Shown here: positions 17,542 through 26,270 of the stretch, in pieces
How the letters are laid out: each line of letters opens with the position of its first letter
Position numbering within the stretch: the stretch's first letter is position 1
From: Acidiphilium sp. 37-60-79
Lineage (GTDB): Bacteria; Pseudomonadota; Alphaproteobacteria; Acetobacterales; Acetobacteraceae
Length of the DNA stretch: 64,000 nt
NCBI GenBank assembly: GCA_002279355.1
Contig: NCBV01000012.1
Coordinates: 1-64,000 of the forward strand
Direction of reading: 5' to 3'
Program-made: the position numbers and the translations under genes
Notes under the pieces: model-generated
Seen by the model: the letters and a program-made list of their open reading frames with translations, nothing else
Databases searched by the model: none
Told to the model about the DNA's origin: nothing

Positions 17542-19776
17542 ATGTCAGGGACCATTACTGGATTATATAATGGCGGCGTGACTTTGGTCAGCGGGGGTGC
17601 TTTTGGCGATCCGCTGACGATTGCAGGGACGATCGAGGCGGCGGCGGGCAATGGTGTGTTGGCGAACCAGCCTTGGTCGCTGGATAATCAGGGATTGATC
17701 GCGGCGAGCGTCGGCGATGGGATTTTGTTGAATGGCGGTTTGATCGGCACTGATAGCGTGCTGAATGTGGGTGTGGTGACCGGCGGCAGTTATGGGGTGC
17801 GGTTGGCGAGCGTGGGTGGGGTGTTCACCAATGCGACGCTGGCCACGGTGTCGGGGACATTGGGTGGTGTGTATTTCTCCGGGCAGGCACCCAATTACAG
17901 CAGTTTTATCAATGCGGGCTTGGTCTCCGGCGGGTCGGGGGCGGGGCTGCGCGGCAGCGAGCTGATGGTCAGTAACGGGTCGTCCGGGGTGATCGATGGC
18001 GGCGCATTCGGGGTGGCGCTGGGTATTGGAGCGAGTTTGGTTAATGAGGGGTTGATCAGCGGGGCGGTGGGGGTTGCAACCTCGTTCAATGCCGCGGGCG
18101 CGGTTTCGCTGCTGGATGCGGGGACGATTATTGGCACTGGCGGGATCGCGGTGTCGTTTAGTGCGGGTGATGGCGGCACGCTTGGCCTGTTGCCGGGGGC
18201 GAGTTTCAGCGGGGCGTTGGAGGGCGCGAATGCGACTTTGGCGTTTGAGGGCACCAGCCTGGGCAGTTTTGGGCAGTTCGCGGCGGTGAATGGCTTTGCC
18301 GAGGTGGCGGTGGCTGCCGGGGCGATGTGGGATTTTGGCGGTAATGTCACGCTGAATACGAGTTTAGGACTGGATAATGCTGGGATACTTGCCGAGACGC
18401 AGGGGCAGCAATTGCTGATCGAGCATGGGCTGAGCGGGGCGGGCACGCTGATGATTGGTGGGGGTGCGCTGACCTTGATCCGCGGGGCGGCGGCGGCGGC
18501 GCAGACGATCGCGTTTGCTGCGGGGGGCGGGACTTTGGCATTAGCCGAGCCGCAATCCTTTTCCGCTACGATTGCCGACTTTGCCTATGGCGATACGATC
18601 GAGCTGATTGGTTTGGCGCAGGATGCGACGGTGACCGGCTCGATGGTGGGTTCGGTGTTGGAGCTTGCGGGGTCGGTGCCGAACGGCACCACCATTGCCT
18701 TTAATAATCCGCCGCCGGGGATTGAGTTGCAGCCGGTGGCGGGGCCGACCAAAATCTATGATATTGTTGCGCCGCCGTGTTTTGCCCAGGGCACCCGGCT
18801 GTTGACGCCAAATGGGATGCGCCCAGTGGAGAGCCTGCGGAAGGGCGATTTGGTGATTACCCGCTCTGGCGCGATGCCGATTATTTGGCACGGGCGGCGG
18901 CGAGTGGATTGTGCGCGCCATCCGATGCCGACGAAGGTGTGGCCGGTCTGTGTTGAGCGCGATGCGTTCGGGCCGGGCTTGCCGATGCAGGCCGTGTGGC
19001 TATCGCCCGACCATGCGCTGTTCGCGGAGGGCGCGCTGATCCCGGTGCAGTTTTTGCTCAATGGCGTGTCGATCCGCCAGGAGCCGGTGGCGACGGTGAT
19101 TTATCATCACATCGAGCTGGAGCGGCATGAAATTGTCTGGGCGGAAAATTTGCCGGCGGAGACCTATTTGGATTGTGGCAACCGGCATCAATTTGGCGGG
19201 CGTGCGGCGGCGCAGCCGTTGCACGCGGATTTTGCACCGCCGACTTGGGCGGCAGCGCGGGCTTGCGCGCCGCTGGTGACGCACGGACCGGCTGTGGCGG
19301 CGGCGCGTAAGCGAGCGAACGCGATGTTGGTGGCACGCGGCTATCGGGCGGAGCCGGTGCGTTTGATGATGTTTGCCGGGGGTGAGGTGGTGCCCGTCGC
19401 GGCGTTGCCGGGGCGGTGGTATCGAGCGGCCATTCCACGTGGCGCCGATGCGCTTACTCTCCGCTCGGTGGCGGCGCCGCCAGCCGCTGCTGATCCGTGG
19501 TCGGCGGATCGGCGGCATTTGGGCTTGGCGATTGAGGCAGTGACGCTGGATGGACGGCGGGTTGAGCCGGAGGATCGGTGTTTTGGCGAAGGGTTTTATC
19601 CGCCCGAACAGGGAGCGCGCGATTGGTTTCGCTGGACCAATGGCGCGGGAACGATAATGACCGGCGGCGCCAGTGCGCTCGGTTTTCGCTTGCGCGGCGC
19701 AGCGCTTAGCTGGCGGGGGCCTGCCCCGCTTTCGTCGGCGGACTCGCAGCCGCAGCGGCGGGCGATGCTGGTTTGA
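17542..19776 (+). CDS. Beta-helix adhesin-like protein with C-terminal Hint domain
   Basis: A 744-residue protein in three parts. Residues 1-412 are Gly/Ala/Ser/Asn-rich imperfect repeats typical of autotransporter-like beta-helices. Residues about 413-555 form a Hint (hedgehog/intein) domain that starts at the expected Cys in PPCFAQGTRLLTPNGMRPVE and contains GDLVITRSG, WLSPDHALF and the block-H-like VYHHIELERHEIVWAENLPAETYLD. The last 190 residues are a domain common to this group. There is no Sec signal, so a type I or other signal-less route is possible. Its last 71 bp overlap the convergent lipoprotein gene. ATG with GGGG eight bases upstream is only a weak site. Confidence 0.85.
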   Translation: MSGTITGLYNGGVTLVSGGAFGDPLTIAGTIEAAAGNGVLANQPWSLDNQGLIAASVGDGILLNGGLIGTDSVLNVGVVTGGSYGVRLASVGGVFTNATLATVSGTLGGVYFSGQAPNYSSFINAGLVSGGSGAGLRGSELMVSNGSSGVIDGGAFGVALGIGASLVNEGLISGAVGVATSFNAAGAVSLLDAGTIIGTGGIAVSFSAGDGGTLGLLPGASFSGALEGANATLAFEGTSLGSFGQFAAVNGFAEVAVAAGAMWDFGGNVTLNTSLGLDNAGILAETQGQQLLIEHGLSGAGTLMIGGGALTLIRGAAAAAQTIAFAAGGGTLALAEPQSFSATIADFAYGDTIELIGLAQDATVTGSMVGSVLELAGSVPNGTTIAFNNPPPGIELQPVAGPTKIYDIVAPPCFAQGTRLLTPNGMRPVESLRKGDLVITRSGAMPIIWHGRRRVDCARHPMPTKVWPVCVERDAFGPGLPMQAVWLSPDHALFAEGALIPVQFLLNGVSIRQEPVATVIYHHIELERHEIVWAENLPAETYLDCGNRHQFGGRAAAQPLHADFAPPTWAAARACAPLVTHGPAVAAARKRANAMLVARGYRAEPVRLMMFAGGEVVPVAALPGRWYRAAIPRGADALTLRSVAAPPAAADPWSADRRHLGLAIEAVTLDGRRVEPEDRCFGEGFYPPEQGARDWFRWTNGAGTIMTGGASALGFRLRGAALSWRGPAPLSSADSQPQRRAMLV

Positions 19777-20671
19777 GTTTGGCGTTCAGAATCACTTGCT
19801 GCACGCCAAGGGCGGCTTGTTGGGCGGCGGCGGCGGCGACATCGCCCCAATAGGGCGACATGTCGCTGGGTTTCAGGGCGTGCAACTGGCTGACTTTACC
19901 AATGAAGTGATGATTACGGTCGCGCACCACCCAGTCGAGTTCGACCAGATCGCTGCCATTGGCTTGCGGGGTGACGCGGATATGGCCGGTCACCAAGAAG
20001 TCGGCGCGGTCAGTATGATGTGCCACAACGATATTTAGTTTGGGCAGTGCGCGGCGGAAATCGAGGGCGAGGGCATGGTCGCCATCGCCGGGGGCGCCGG
20101 TCACTGCGCCGAGCTTGACCCGTGCGGGACGGTTTTCCAGCGAGGCCGGGTTGGAGTGCTGCACTTGCGCGTTGATATGCGCGAGGCGTTGGGCGAGTGG
20201 GGCGGCGGCGGCTTTGGCGCTGGCGTCGAGGTTGGCGGGTGTGCCGGCTTCCCAATCGGCCGCGGCAAGCGGGGTCGCGTTGTAGCCGCCATAGATTTTG
20301 CCGTTCGGGCCGATCAGGGCGAAATGCGGGATCACGGTTTGGCCGGCGAGGCTTGCGGTGATGCTCAGGCGCCAATCGTTTTTACGGGCCGGGCGGGCGA
20401 CGCAGGGCACGTTTTGATCGACCAAAGCGGTGGCCAGATCAGCGGCGTAGAGATGGGCCGCGTGATCGCCAAGCATCGCGGTGCGCGGGGGTGGCACGAT
20501 CAGGATGGGCGGCGGCGGGATGGAGAGCATGGCGCCTTCGCGGCCCGGCTTGCCGAGAAAGGGTTGTGGCAAGGTGCCGCAGCTTGCCAGCAGCAGGCTG
20601 AGGGCGAAGGCGGCGCTGCGGGTGAGGTGGCGGCGTCCGCCCGTCATCAGGCCCGTCATCATGCCCGTCAT
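19706..20671 (-). CDS. Lipoprotein of unknown function
   Basis: A 321-residue protein with a signal peptide and lipobox (SLLLASC), so it is expected to be lipidated and held in the envelope. Start: the first ATG overlaps the pgeF stop as ATGA; the N-terminus MTGMMTGLMTGG offers two more ATGs within nine codons. No catalytic motif was recognised. The mature part has mixed alpha/beta character and a low-complexity Ala/Pro C-terminus. It is the last gene of the hldD-lgt-methyltransferase-pgeF operon and overlaps the end of the Hint protein gene on the other strand. Confidence 0.75.
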   Translation of the reverse strand: MTGMMTGLMTGGRRHLTRSAAFALSLLLASCGTLPQPFLGKPGREGAMLSIPPPPILIVPPPRTAMLGDHAAHLYAADLATALVDQNVPCVARPARKNDWRLSITASLAGQTVIPHFALIGPNGKIYGGYNATPLAAADWEAGTPANLDASAKAAAAPLAQRLAHINAQVQHSNPASLENRPARVKLGAVTGAPGDGDHALALDFRRALPKLNIVVAHHTDRADFLVTGHIRVTPQANGSDLVELDWVVRDRNHHFIGKVSQLHALKPSDMSPYWGDVAAAAAQQAALGVQQVILNAKLKPASPAAAAASPPTKAGQAPAS

Positions 20672-21426
20672 GCGGCCGTCCGGATGATCGAGATTTGATG
20701 GCCGCCGGGGCCGCTCGCCTCATGGGTGCGGCGGCGATGGGAGAAAAACTGGGCCGGGTCGGCATAGGTGTCGGCCGGGAGGATGGTTGCGGCCACGGCC
20801 GCGCGGGCGAGGCGCGCGGCGCAATAGCCAGGCAGGTCGAACTGCCAGTGATCGGGCGGTTTCGCCGGGGTGAAGAATTGGCGGTCCTGCGCGTGATGGG
20901 CGCAGATTGCCTCATGCAAATCCACGCCGACCTCGTAGCTGGACTGGTGGATGCAGGGACCGATCACGGCCTGGATTTCGCCCGCGCCCAACGCGCGCAT
21001 GGCGCTGATGGTGGCTTCGAGCACGCCGAGCACAGCGCCGCGCCAGCCTGCATGGGCGGCGCCGACGATGCGCCCATCATTGCTGCTGAACAGCACAGGG
21101 GCGCAATCGGCGGTGATGATGCCCAGGGCGAGGCCGGGTGTCGCGGTGACCAGCGCATCGGCGCTGGGGCGGTGTGAGGGGTCGATTGGGTGGGTGATGG
21201 TGATGGCGCGGTTGCCATGCACTTGCACGAGGCCGCTGAGATGCGTGGCATCGGCACCGATGGCGCGGGCGGCGCGGGCGCGATTGGTGGCGACATGATC
21301 TGGGTGATCCGCGCCGTTCAGGCCGCAATTCAGGCTGGCATAGGGGCCGGTGGATACGCCGCCAAGGCGGGTGAAAAACCCGTGCGGGGGAACAAAATGA
21401 TCGGCGGTGAGCGGGGTGAGGGTCAT
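20668..21426 (-). CDS. pgeF: Peptidoglycan editing factor PgeF (DUF152, laccase-like)
   Basis: The YfiH/PgeF family removes wrongly incorporated residues from peptidoglycan precursors; related proteins were called polyphenol oxidases. The 252 residues show the metal/active-site set: QVHGNRAI (His), ITADCAPVLF (Cys) and GAAHAGWRGAVLG (His), plus GPCIHQSSYEVG. The true start is ATG 21426, which overlaps the stop of the methyltransferase gene (ATGA); a longer open frame reading 186 codons into that gene is spurious. Confidence 0.92.
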   Translation of the reverse strand: MTLTPLTADHFVPPHGFFTRLGGVSTGPYASLNCGLNGADHPDHVATNRARAARAIGADATHLSGLVQVHGNRAITITHPIDPSHRPSADALVTATPGLALGIITADCAPVLFSSNDGRIVGAAHAGWRGAVLGVLEATISAMRALGAGEIQAVIGPCIHQSSYEVGVDLHEAICAHHAQDRQFFTPAKPPDHWQFDLPGYCAARLARAAVAATILPADTYADPAQFFSHRRRTHEASGPGGHQISIIRTAA

Positions 21427-22523
21427 GCGGGGAATCCGGGCAAGGGCAGCAAATCGGCAGGGGCGAGGGCAAAGGCTTTGAACAGCCCGCCCATGGCTTC
21501 GGCGGCGGTGAGACGGCGGGTGGCGGCGAGCAGGTCGGCCGCTTGTTGCGGTGTGGCGTTGCGGCCCAAAGCGGCGGTGCGTTCGTGTATCCCCAAAGCG
21601 GCGAGGAATTTGCCTTGCGCGATGGGCCCGGCGGTGGCGCAGCCTTGGGCGGTGGCGCAGGCGCGCAGGGCGGCGAAATCGACATGGGCGGTGAGATCGG
21701 CCTGTCCGGGATCGGCCAGCGGGTTGGCCGACGCACCGGCGCGAATGGCTTGCAGCGTATCGCCGGGGCCGCTCTCGAGCGGGCCGTAATCGATCAGCAG
21801 GGCGGCGCCGCCGCGCCGGGTGATGCGCTGGGCGAGGGCGGCGGTGAACGCGCGCGCGGCATGATTGATTTCGCGTATCGCACCAGGGCTGGTTTGCGCG
21901 GCGAGCGGGGCGAGTTGGATTTGATCGGCAGGGGTGATTGGCCGGGTGCGGGGCGTGCCTGCTTGCACATAGCGCTCCTGCCAAGCGTCCGGCGTGGCGG
22001 TGCGGATAAATTGGCGGATTGGCAGCGCGTCCAGAAACTCATTGGCCAGCAGCAGGATCGGGCGATCGGGCAGGCTGTCGAGTGTTGCGTGAAGCTGGGC
22101 TTGGGGAAAGCGGGCGCGCAATTGGGCGCTGAAGCGGGGTGAGGTTTCGATGAAATGCATATCGAGGGCCGGGAGCATGGCGGGGAGCATGGCGCGAATG
22201 GCGCGCAGCGCATCGGCCATCAGCGCGCCACCGCCGGGTCCGGCCTCGACGAGGCAGATTGGGGCGGGTTCGCCCATGGCGCGCCATACCACGCCGCACC
22301 AGAGGCCGAGAATTTCACCGAAAATTTGCGAGATTTGCGGCGCGGTGGTGAAATCGGTGAACGGGTTATGCGCCGCGTAATAGAGCGCATTGGCACGCGC
22401 CATGAAATGATCAAGCCGTTCGATGGGGGGCATACCGAGTAAGCCAATGTCAGATAAGCCCCGGTCGGGCGCGGGATGGTTGGTTGGCGTGGCGGTCACG
22501 CGCGGATCAGGTGGCGGGCGCAT
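21423..22523 (-). CDS. MidA/NDUFAF7-type SAM-dependent methyltransferase
   Basis: About 366 residues of the class I SAM-dependent methyltransferase group related to mitochondrial NDUFAF7/MidA (DUF185). Motifs are YYAAHNPFTDFTTAPQISQIFGE, SAM-binding VEAGPGGGALMADALR, LLANEFLDALPIRQF and LIDYGP. The mitochondrial relative methylates a complex I subunit; the substrate here is an inference only. Start at ATG 22523 lies inside the end of lgt (17-bp overlap); the TTG one codon upstream is not needed. It ends in an ATGA overlap with pgeF. Confidence 0.9.
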   Translation of the reverse strand: MRPPPDPRVTATPTNHPAPDRGLSDIGLLGMPPIERLDHFMARANALYYAAHNPFTDFTTAPQISQIFGEILGLWCGVVWRAMGEPAPICLVEAGPGGGALMADALRAIRAMLPAMLPALDMHFIETSPRFSAQLRARFPQAQLHATLDSLPDRPILLLANEFLDALPIRQFIRTATPDAWQERYVQAGTPRTRPITPADQIQLAPLAAQTSPGAIREINHAARAFTAALAQRITRRGGAALLIDYGPLESGPGDTLQAIRAGASANPLADPGQADLTAHVDFAALRACATAQGCATAGPIAQGKFLAALGIHERTAALGRNATPQQAADLLAATRRLTAAEAMGGLFKAFALAPADLLPLPGFPA

Positions 22524-23349
22524 CAACGGGTGGGGGGAGCGAAATCGGGCCTTGGCGTTTCGCGTAGTACATCAGGCCAGCGCCGATGAAAATCATCGGG
22601 ATCGACAGGATTTGGCCCATGGTCAGGCCGAAAATCAGGTAGCCGAGGAACCAGTCGGGCTGGCGGAAACATTCGGCGGTGGTGCGCGCAATGCCATAGC
22701 CGAGGATGAACACGCCGGCGATGAAGCCGGAATGGCGGCGCAAATTTTCGCTTCGTGAGACGGTGATCATCACGATGAACAGAATGACCCCTTCGAGCGT
22801 GGCTTCGATCAATTCGGAGGGATAACGGGGCACGTCGGAGCCGGACTGCGGATAGATCATGCGAATGGGAAACCAGGCCGGGGCGGGACGGCCCCAAAGC
22901 TCGCCATTGATGAAATTGGCGAGGCGGCCGAGGAACAGGCCGATCGGCACCGGCACGGCAACGCGATCCGCGAAGCTAAGCATGTTGATGCCGTTGCGCC
23001 GGGCAAAGATCGCGATGGCGACCGCGACGCCGAGGAGCCCGCCATGAAAGCTCATGCCGCCATCCCAGACGGCGTAGGTGCGATCCAGATGATGCAGGAA
23101 ATAAACCGGTTGATAAAAAATGATGTAGCCGATGCGCCCGCCGAGCACGACGCCGAGCGTGGCCCAGGCGAGGAAATCATCGACTTGGGTCGCGGTGGCG
23201 ATGGCGGGGGTTTCGCGCGCGACAAAGCGCATCAGCCGCCAGCCGATCAGCAGAGCGGTGATGTAAGCGAGGGCGTAATAATGGATGGCGAAGGGGCCGA
23301 TTTTTACCAAGATCGCATCGAAATGCGGCCAGACATAGACATGGTTCAT
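22507..23349 (-). CDS. lgt: Phosphatidylglycerol-prolipoprotein diacylglyceryl transferase
   Basis: Inner-membrane enzyme that attaches diacylglycerol to the lipobox Cys of prolipoproteins. The 280 residues form about seven membrane segments; the Lgt signature is GRLANFINGELWGRP, with the preceding HGGLLG and the catalytic-region segments YYALAYI and YPSELIEA. Its ATG overlaps the stop of hldD (ATGA), and it is followed with overlap by the methyltransferase gene, so the operon is translationally chained. The same window encodes several predicted lipoproteins that would be its substrates. Confidence 0.97.
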   Translation of the reverse strand: MNHVYVWPHFDAILVKIGPFAIHYYALAYITALLIGWRLMRFVARETPAIATATQVDDFLAWATLGVVLGGRIGYIIFYQPVYFLHHLDRTYAVWDGGMSFHGGLLGVAVAIAIFARRNGINMLSFADRVAVPVPIGLFLGRLANFINGELWGRPAPAWFPIRMIYPQSGSDVPRYPSELIEATLEGVILFIVMITVSRSENLRRHSGFIAGVFILGYGIARTTAECFRQPDWFLGYLIFGLTMGQILSIPMIFIGAGLMYYAKRQGPISLPPPVDAPAT

Positions 23350-24286
23350 CGGTACGGGTCCGTTTGGTTCAGGAAATCATGGATATAGCGGGCGATGCCC
23401 GCTTCGAGCGTGGTGAAGGGTTTGGTGTAGCCGGTGGCGCACAGGCGCCCGATATTGGCTTCGGTGAAGGATTGATATTGGCCGATCAGGCGGGGTGGCA
23501 TGGGCACGAACTCGATATGCTCGGGGCGATCATGGGCGGCGCAGACGGCGCGAGCGAGATCGTGATAGCTGCTTTGGGGGCATCGAGCAGATGCAGCATG
23601 ATGTCGATCACATCATCGATCCAGATGAAATCGCGCTGTTGGGCGCCATCGGGGATGTGGGGCTGGTCCGAGCGAAACAGGGTGATTGGCTTGCCGGAGC
23701 GCAACTCGTCATGTTTGACTTTGATCACCGAAACCATCGGCCCTTTGTGATATTCATTGGGGCCGAACACGTTGAAAAACTTTAATCCGGCCCAGTGCGG
23801 GGGGGCTTTGCCGGCGGCGGCTTGGGCGAGCGCCCAGAGGTCGAACGCGTGTTTGGACCAGCCATAGAGGTTCAGCGGCGCGAATTTGCGCAGGGTGGCG
23901 AGCGGGGCGGCGTCATCAAAGCCGTTGCTGCCATCGCCATAGGTGGCGGCGGAGGAGGCGTAGATGAATGGAACACTGTGATCGGCGCACCAATTCCAAA
24001 GGATCTGGCTGAGGGCGACATTGGTGCGCCAGACTAAATCGCCATCGCGCGCCGTGGTTTCGCTGATGGCGCCGAGATGGATAATGGCCTCAAGGGGCGG
24101 ATAGGTATCGAGAAAATCGACCAGATCATCGGGGTCGATCAGGCGGGTTGGCGGGTGGCGGCGCAGGTTGCGCCATTTATCGCCCTCGCGCAGCCGATCG
24201 GCGAGCACGGTCTCGGTATCGCGCGCCCAGAGGGCTGCGTGCAGATTCGAACCAATAAAGCCAGCGCCGCCGGTGACCAGGATCAT
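23346..24286 (-). pseudogene. hldD: ADP-heptose epimerase-like protein (HldD/RfaD), frameshifted
   Basis: An NAD(P)-binding SDR epimerase of ADP-L-glycero-D-manno-heptose synthesis. The first frame gives MILVTGGAGFIGSNL, HLGAISETTARD, the catalytic NLYGWSKHAFD and FFNVFGPNEYHKGPMVSV, up to LLDAPKA. A second frame then gives YHDLARAV, EFVPMPPRLIGQYQSFTEAN and YTKPF through to a TGA that overlaps the lgt ATG. The family segment SGIFNLGTGxAxS (about 13 residues, helping to form the sugar site) is missing near 23565-23577 and the frame shifts. Bases CAAAGCAG at the joint read as PKA in one frame and QSS in the other. The intact overlap with lgt shows the reading frame was lost recently or is a sequence error. 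Confidence 0.85.
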
Positions 24287-24366
24287 CGGCGCGCTTATAG
24301 TGAGATGGATCCGATCCGTCATCAGGGCGCGGTCGGTTGCTGCGTTTATTGCCAAGGAAGTGATCC

Positions 24367-24660
24367 ATGACCGAGAGACCGAAGTTTTTTGACGATTTGG
24401 CGGGTGTGGCCGGTGGGGCGCTGTCGGCGCTCAACGGGTTGCGCGATGAATTGACCGCGCTGGCGCGTGCGCGGGTCGATGAGGCGATTGGCCGCCTTGA
24501 TTTGGTGCGGCGCGAGGAATTCGAGGCGATGGCGGAATTGGCCGGGCGCGCGCGCGCCGAGGCGGAGGCACTCTCGCTCCGGGTTGCCGCGCTGGAACAG
24601 CGATTTGCTGCGGTGCCCGAGGCGACGACCGATCAGGCGGCGCCGCACGACATTGCTTGA
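24367..24660 (+). CDS. ubiK: Ubiquinone biosynthesis accessory factor UbiK (BMFP domain)
   Basis: A 97-residue protein of the YqiC/BMFP family. It begins with FFDDLAGVAGGALSALNGLR, continues with a membrane-fusogenic helix and ends in a coiled coil (REEFEAMAELAGRARAEAEA, LSLRVAALEQR). UbiK helps the ubiquinone complex at the membrane, by binding UbiJ in E. coli. ATG with AGGAAG ten bases upstream. It is divergent from hldD and stands alone. Confidence 0.85.
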   Translation: MTERPKFFDDLAGVAGGALSALNGLRDELTALARARVDEAIGRLDLVRREEFEAMAELAGRARAEAEALSLRVAALEQRFAAVPEATTDQAAPHDIA

Positions 24661-24798
24661 TGGCGATGGGTTTGGTCGCGGCGGGGATAATTTTTCGAGG
24701 GCTGCGCTGCGATTGGTAATCGGGCGTTAAGAATTTCCCGGTCTTATGTCGGTTGAACGCGGCGCCGTGGGCGGCGCGCAACCGGCGAGGGCAGGGCG

Positions 24799-25098
24799 AT
24801 GGCGCAATTCGGAACATCTTTGGGCGCGTTGGGGTTGATTTTAGCGCTGTTGGCGGGGCTGTCGGCGCTTGCCAAGCGGGTTTTGCCGCGCTGGGGGATT
24901 GGGCCGGTCGCGGCGGGCGGGTCGGCCCATCGGGCGGTGTCCGCCGCGCGTGCGCCCTCGGTGCGGCTTGATCCGCGCCGTAAATTGACCTTGGTGGCGC
25001 TGGGCGGGCGGCAGTTTGCGGTGCTGACCGGCGGGGCGAGTGATGTGTTGATCGCGTTACCAGTGCAGCCTGACGATGGCGTGGGAGATGCGTCATGA
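24799..25098 (+). CDS. fliO: Flagellar biosynthetic protein FliO
   Basis: FliO (99 residues) chaperones the FliP pore of the flagellar type III export gate. It has one N-terminal membrane segment (LGALGLILALLAGLSALAKR) followed by a short cytoplasmic domain with DPRRKLTLVALGGRQFAVLTG, the typical FliO core. The stop overlaps the fliP ATG as ATGA, the usual fliO-fliP arrangement. Confidence 0.88.
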   Translation: MAQFGTSLGALGLILALLAGLSALAKRVLPRWGIGPVAAGGSAHRAVSAARAPSVRLDPRRKLTLVALGGRQFAVLTGGASDVLIALPVQPDDGVGDAS

Positions 25099-25868
25099 AG
25101 CGGCGGGGGGCGCGGCTGGCCTTGGTGCTGATGGGGGCGCTGATGGGGGTGCTGGCGCTGCCCGCGATGGCGATGGCAGCGCCCCATACGGGTTTGTTTG
25201 GGATGACGGTGGGCAAGCCTGATGCGCCCGAGACCGCCCGGCTAGTGCAGCTGGTGGTGTTGATCGGGGTGATTGCGCTGGCGCCGAGTTTACTGGTGAT
25301 GTTGACCGCTTTTACCAGGATTGTGATTGTTTTGAGTATCTTGCGCAATGCGATGGGCACCCAGACCACCCCGCCAAATTCGGTCTTGATTGGGCTTGCG
25401 CTGTTTTTGACCTATTTTGTCATGCAGCCGGTGCTGCATCAGGCGTGGCAGACCGGCTTATTGCCGATGAGCCAGGGCACGATGGGCACGATGACTGGAT
25501 TGCAGCATGCCGCTGAGCCGTTTCGGCAGTTTTTGGCGGCGAATGCGCGGCCGAGCGATATTCGACTGTTTTTGGGTTTGGGTCATCTCAAGCCGCCGGC
25601 GCAGGTGATTGATACGCCGTGGCGGGCGCTGATCCCTGGATTCGTCATTGGTGAAATGCGCCGGGGTTTTGAGATGGGGTTTATGATTTATTTGCCGTTT
25701 CTGATCATTGATCTGGTGGTTTCCTCGATCTTGATGAGCCTGGGCATGATGATGCTGCCGCCAACCTCGGTATCGCTGCCGTTTAAGCTGCTGTTTTTTG
25801 TGATGATCGATGGCTGGCATATGATATGCGGCAGTTTGGTGCAGAGTTTCCCCTTGATGCATTTTTAG
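25095..25868 (+). CDS. fliP: Flagellar type III export gate protein FliP
   Basis: FliP forms the pentameric core of the export pore with FliQ and FliR. The 257 residues include a signal peptide (ends near AMAMAA), then LLVMLTAFTRIVIVLSILRNAMG, TPPNSVLIGLALFLTYFVM, and the conserved PWRALIPGFVIGEMRRGFEMGFMIYLPFLIIDLVVSSILMSLGMMMLPP stretch (key residues in 25620-25760). Neither fliQ nor fliR follows; rpsT does, so this operon is split from the rest of the flagellar genes. Confidence 0.96.
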   Translation: MKRRGARLALVLMGALMGVLALPAMAMAAPHTGLFGMTVGKPDAPETARLVQLVVLIGVIALAPSLLVMLTAFTRIVIVLSILRNAMGTQTTPPNSVLIGLALFLTYFVMQPVLHQAWQTGLLPMSQGTMGTMTGLQHAAEPFRQFLAANARPSDIRLFLGLGHLKPPAQVIDTPWRALIPGFVIGEMRRGFEMGFMIYLPFLIIDLVVSSILMSLGMMMLPPTSVSLPFKLLFFVMIDGWHMICGSLVQSFPLMHF

Positions 25869-25972
25869 GGTGCTGCTTGACGGGGTGGGGGCGCGTTGAT
25901 AGGAAAGCGGGATGGAACGCGATCGGCCATCGGGGCTGTGCCGCGCCTTTCACTTTTATGTAGTCGAGACAC

Positions 25973-26239
25973 ATGGCCAATATTGCATCGGCGCAGAAGC
26001 GCATTCGGCAAACCATCGTTCGCACCGCCCGTAACAAAGCGCGGCGCTCCCGTGTGCATACTTTTGTGCGCAAAGTGGAAGAGGCGATCATTGCGGGTAA
26101 CCACGAAGCGGCACGGATCGCGTTGCGTGAGGCGCAGCCGGAAATGCAGCGCGCGGTGACCAAGGGTGTGCTGAAGGCGAACACGATCAGCCGGAAGATT
26201 TCGCGCCTGTCGGCACGGGTGAAGTCACTCGGCGTCTGA
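25973..26239 (+). CDS. rpsT: 30S ribosomal protein S20
   Basis: The 88-residue protein starts [20 protein letters not shown], the usual S20 N-terminus, and is Lys/Arg-rich with three helices packing on 16S rRNA. It has its own promoter region after fliP and is followed 7 bp later by an intrinsic terminator. rpsT next to dnaA is common in Acetobacteraceae and other alphaproteobacteria. Confidence 0.97.
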   Translation: MANIASAQKRIRQTIVRTARNKARRSRVHTFVRKVEEAIIAGNHEAARIALREAQPEMQRAVTKGVLKANTISRKISRLSARVKSLGV

Positions 26240-26246
26240 GTTTTGC

Positions 26247-26270
26247 ACCCGGCTGGATCAGCCGGGTTTT
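26247..26270 (+). terminator. Intrinsic terminator of rpsT
   Basis: Stem ACCCGGCT / AGCCGGGT with loop GGATC, followed by TTTT. It starts 7 bp after the rpsT stop. Confidence 0.85.

Noticed and set aside
20668-21984. 438-codon form of pgeF
   Set aside because: The first 186 codons lie over the methyltransferase gene; the ATGA overlap at 21426 fits the family start.
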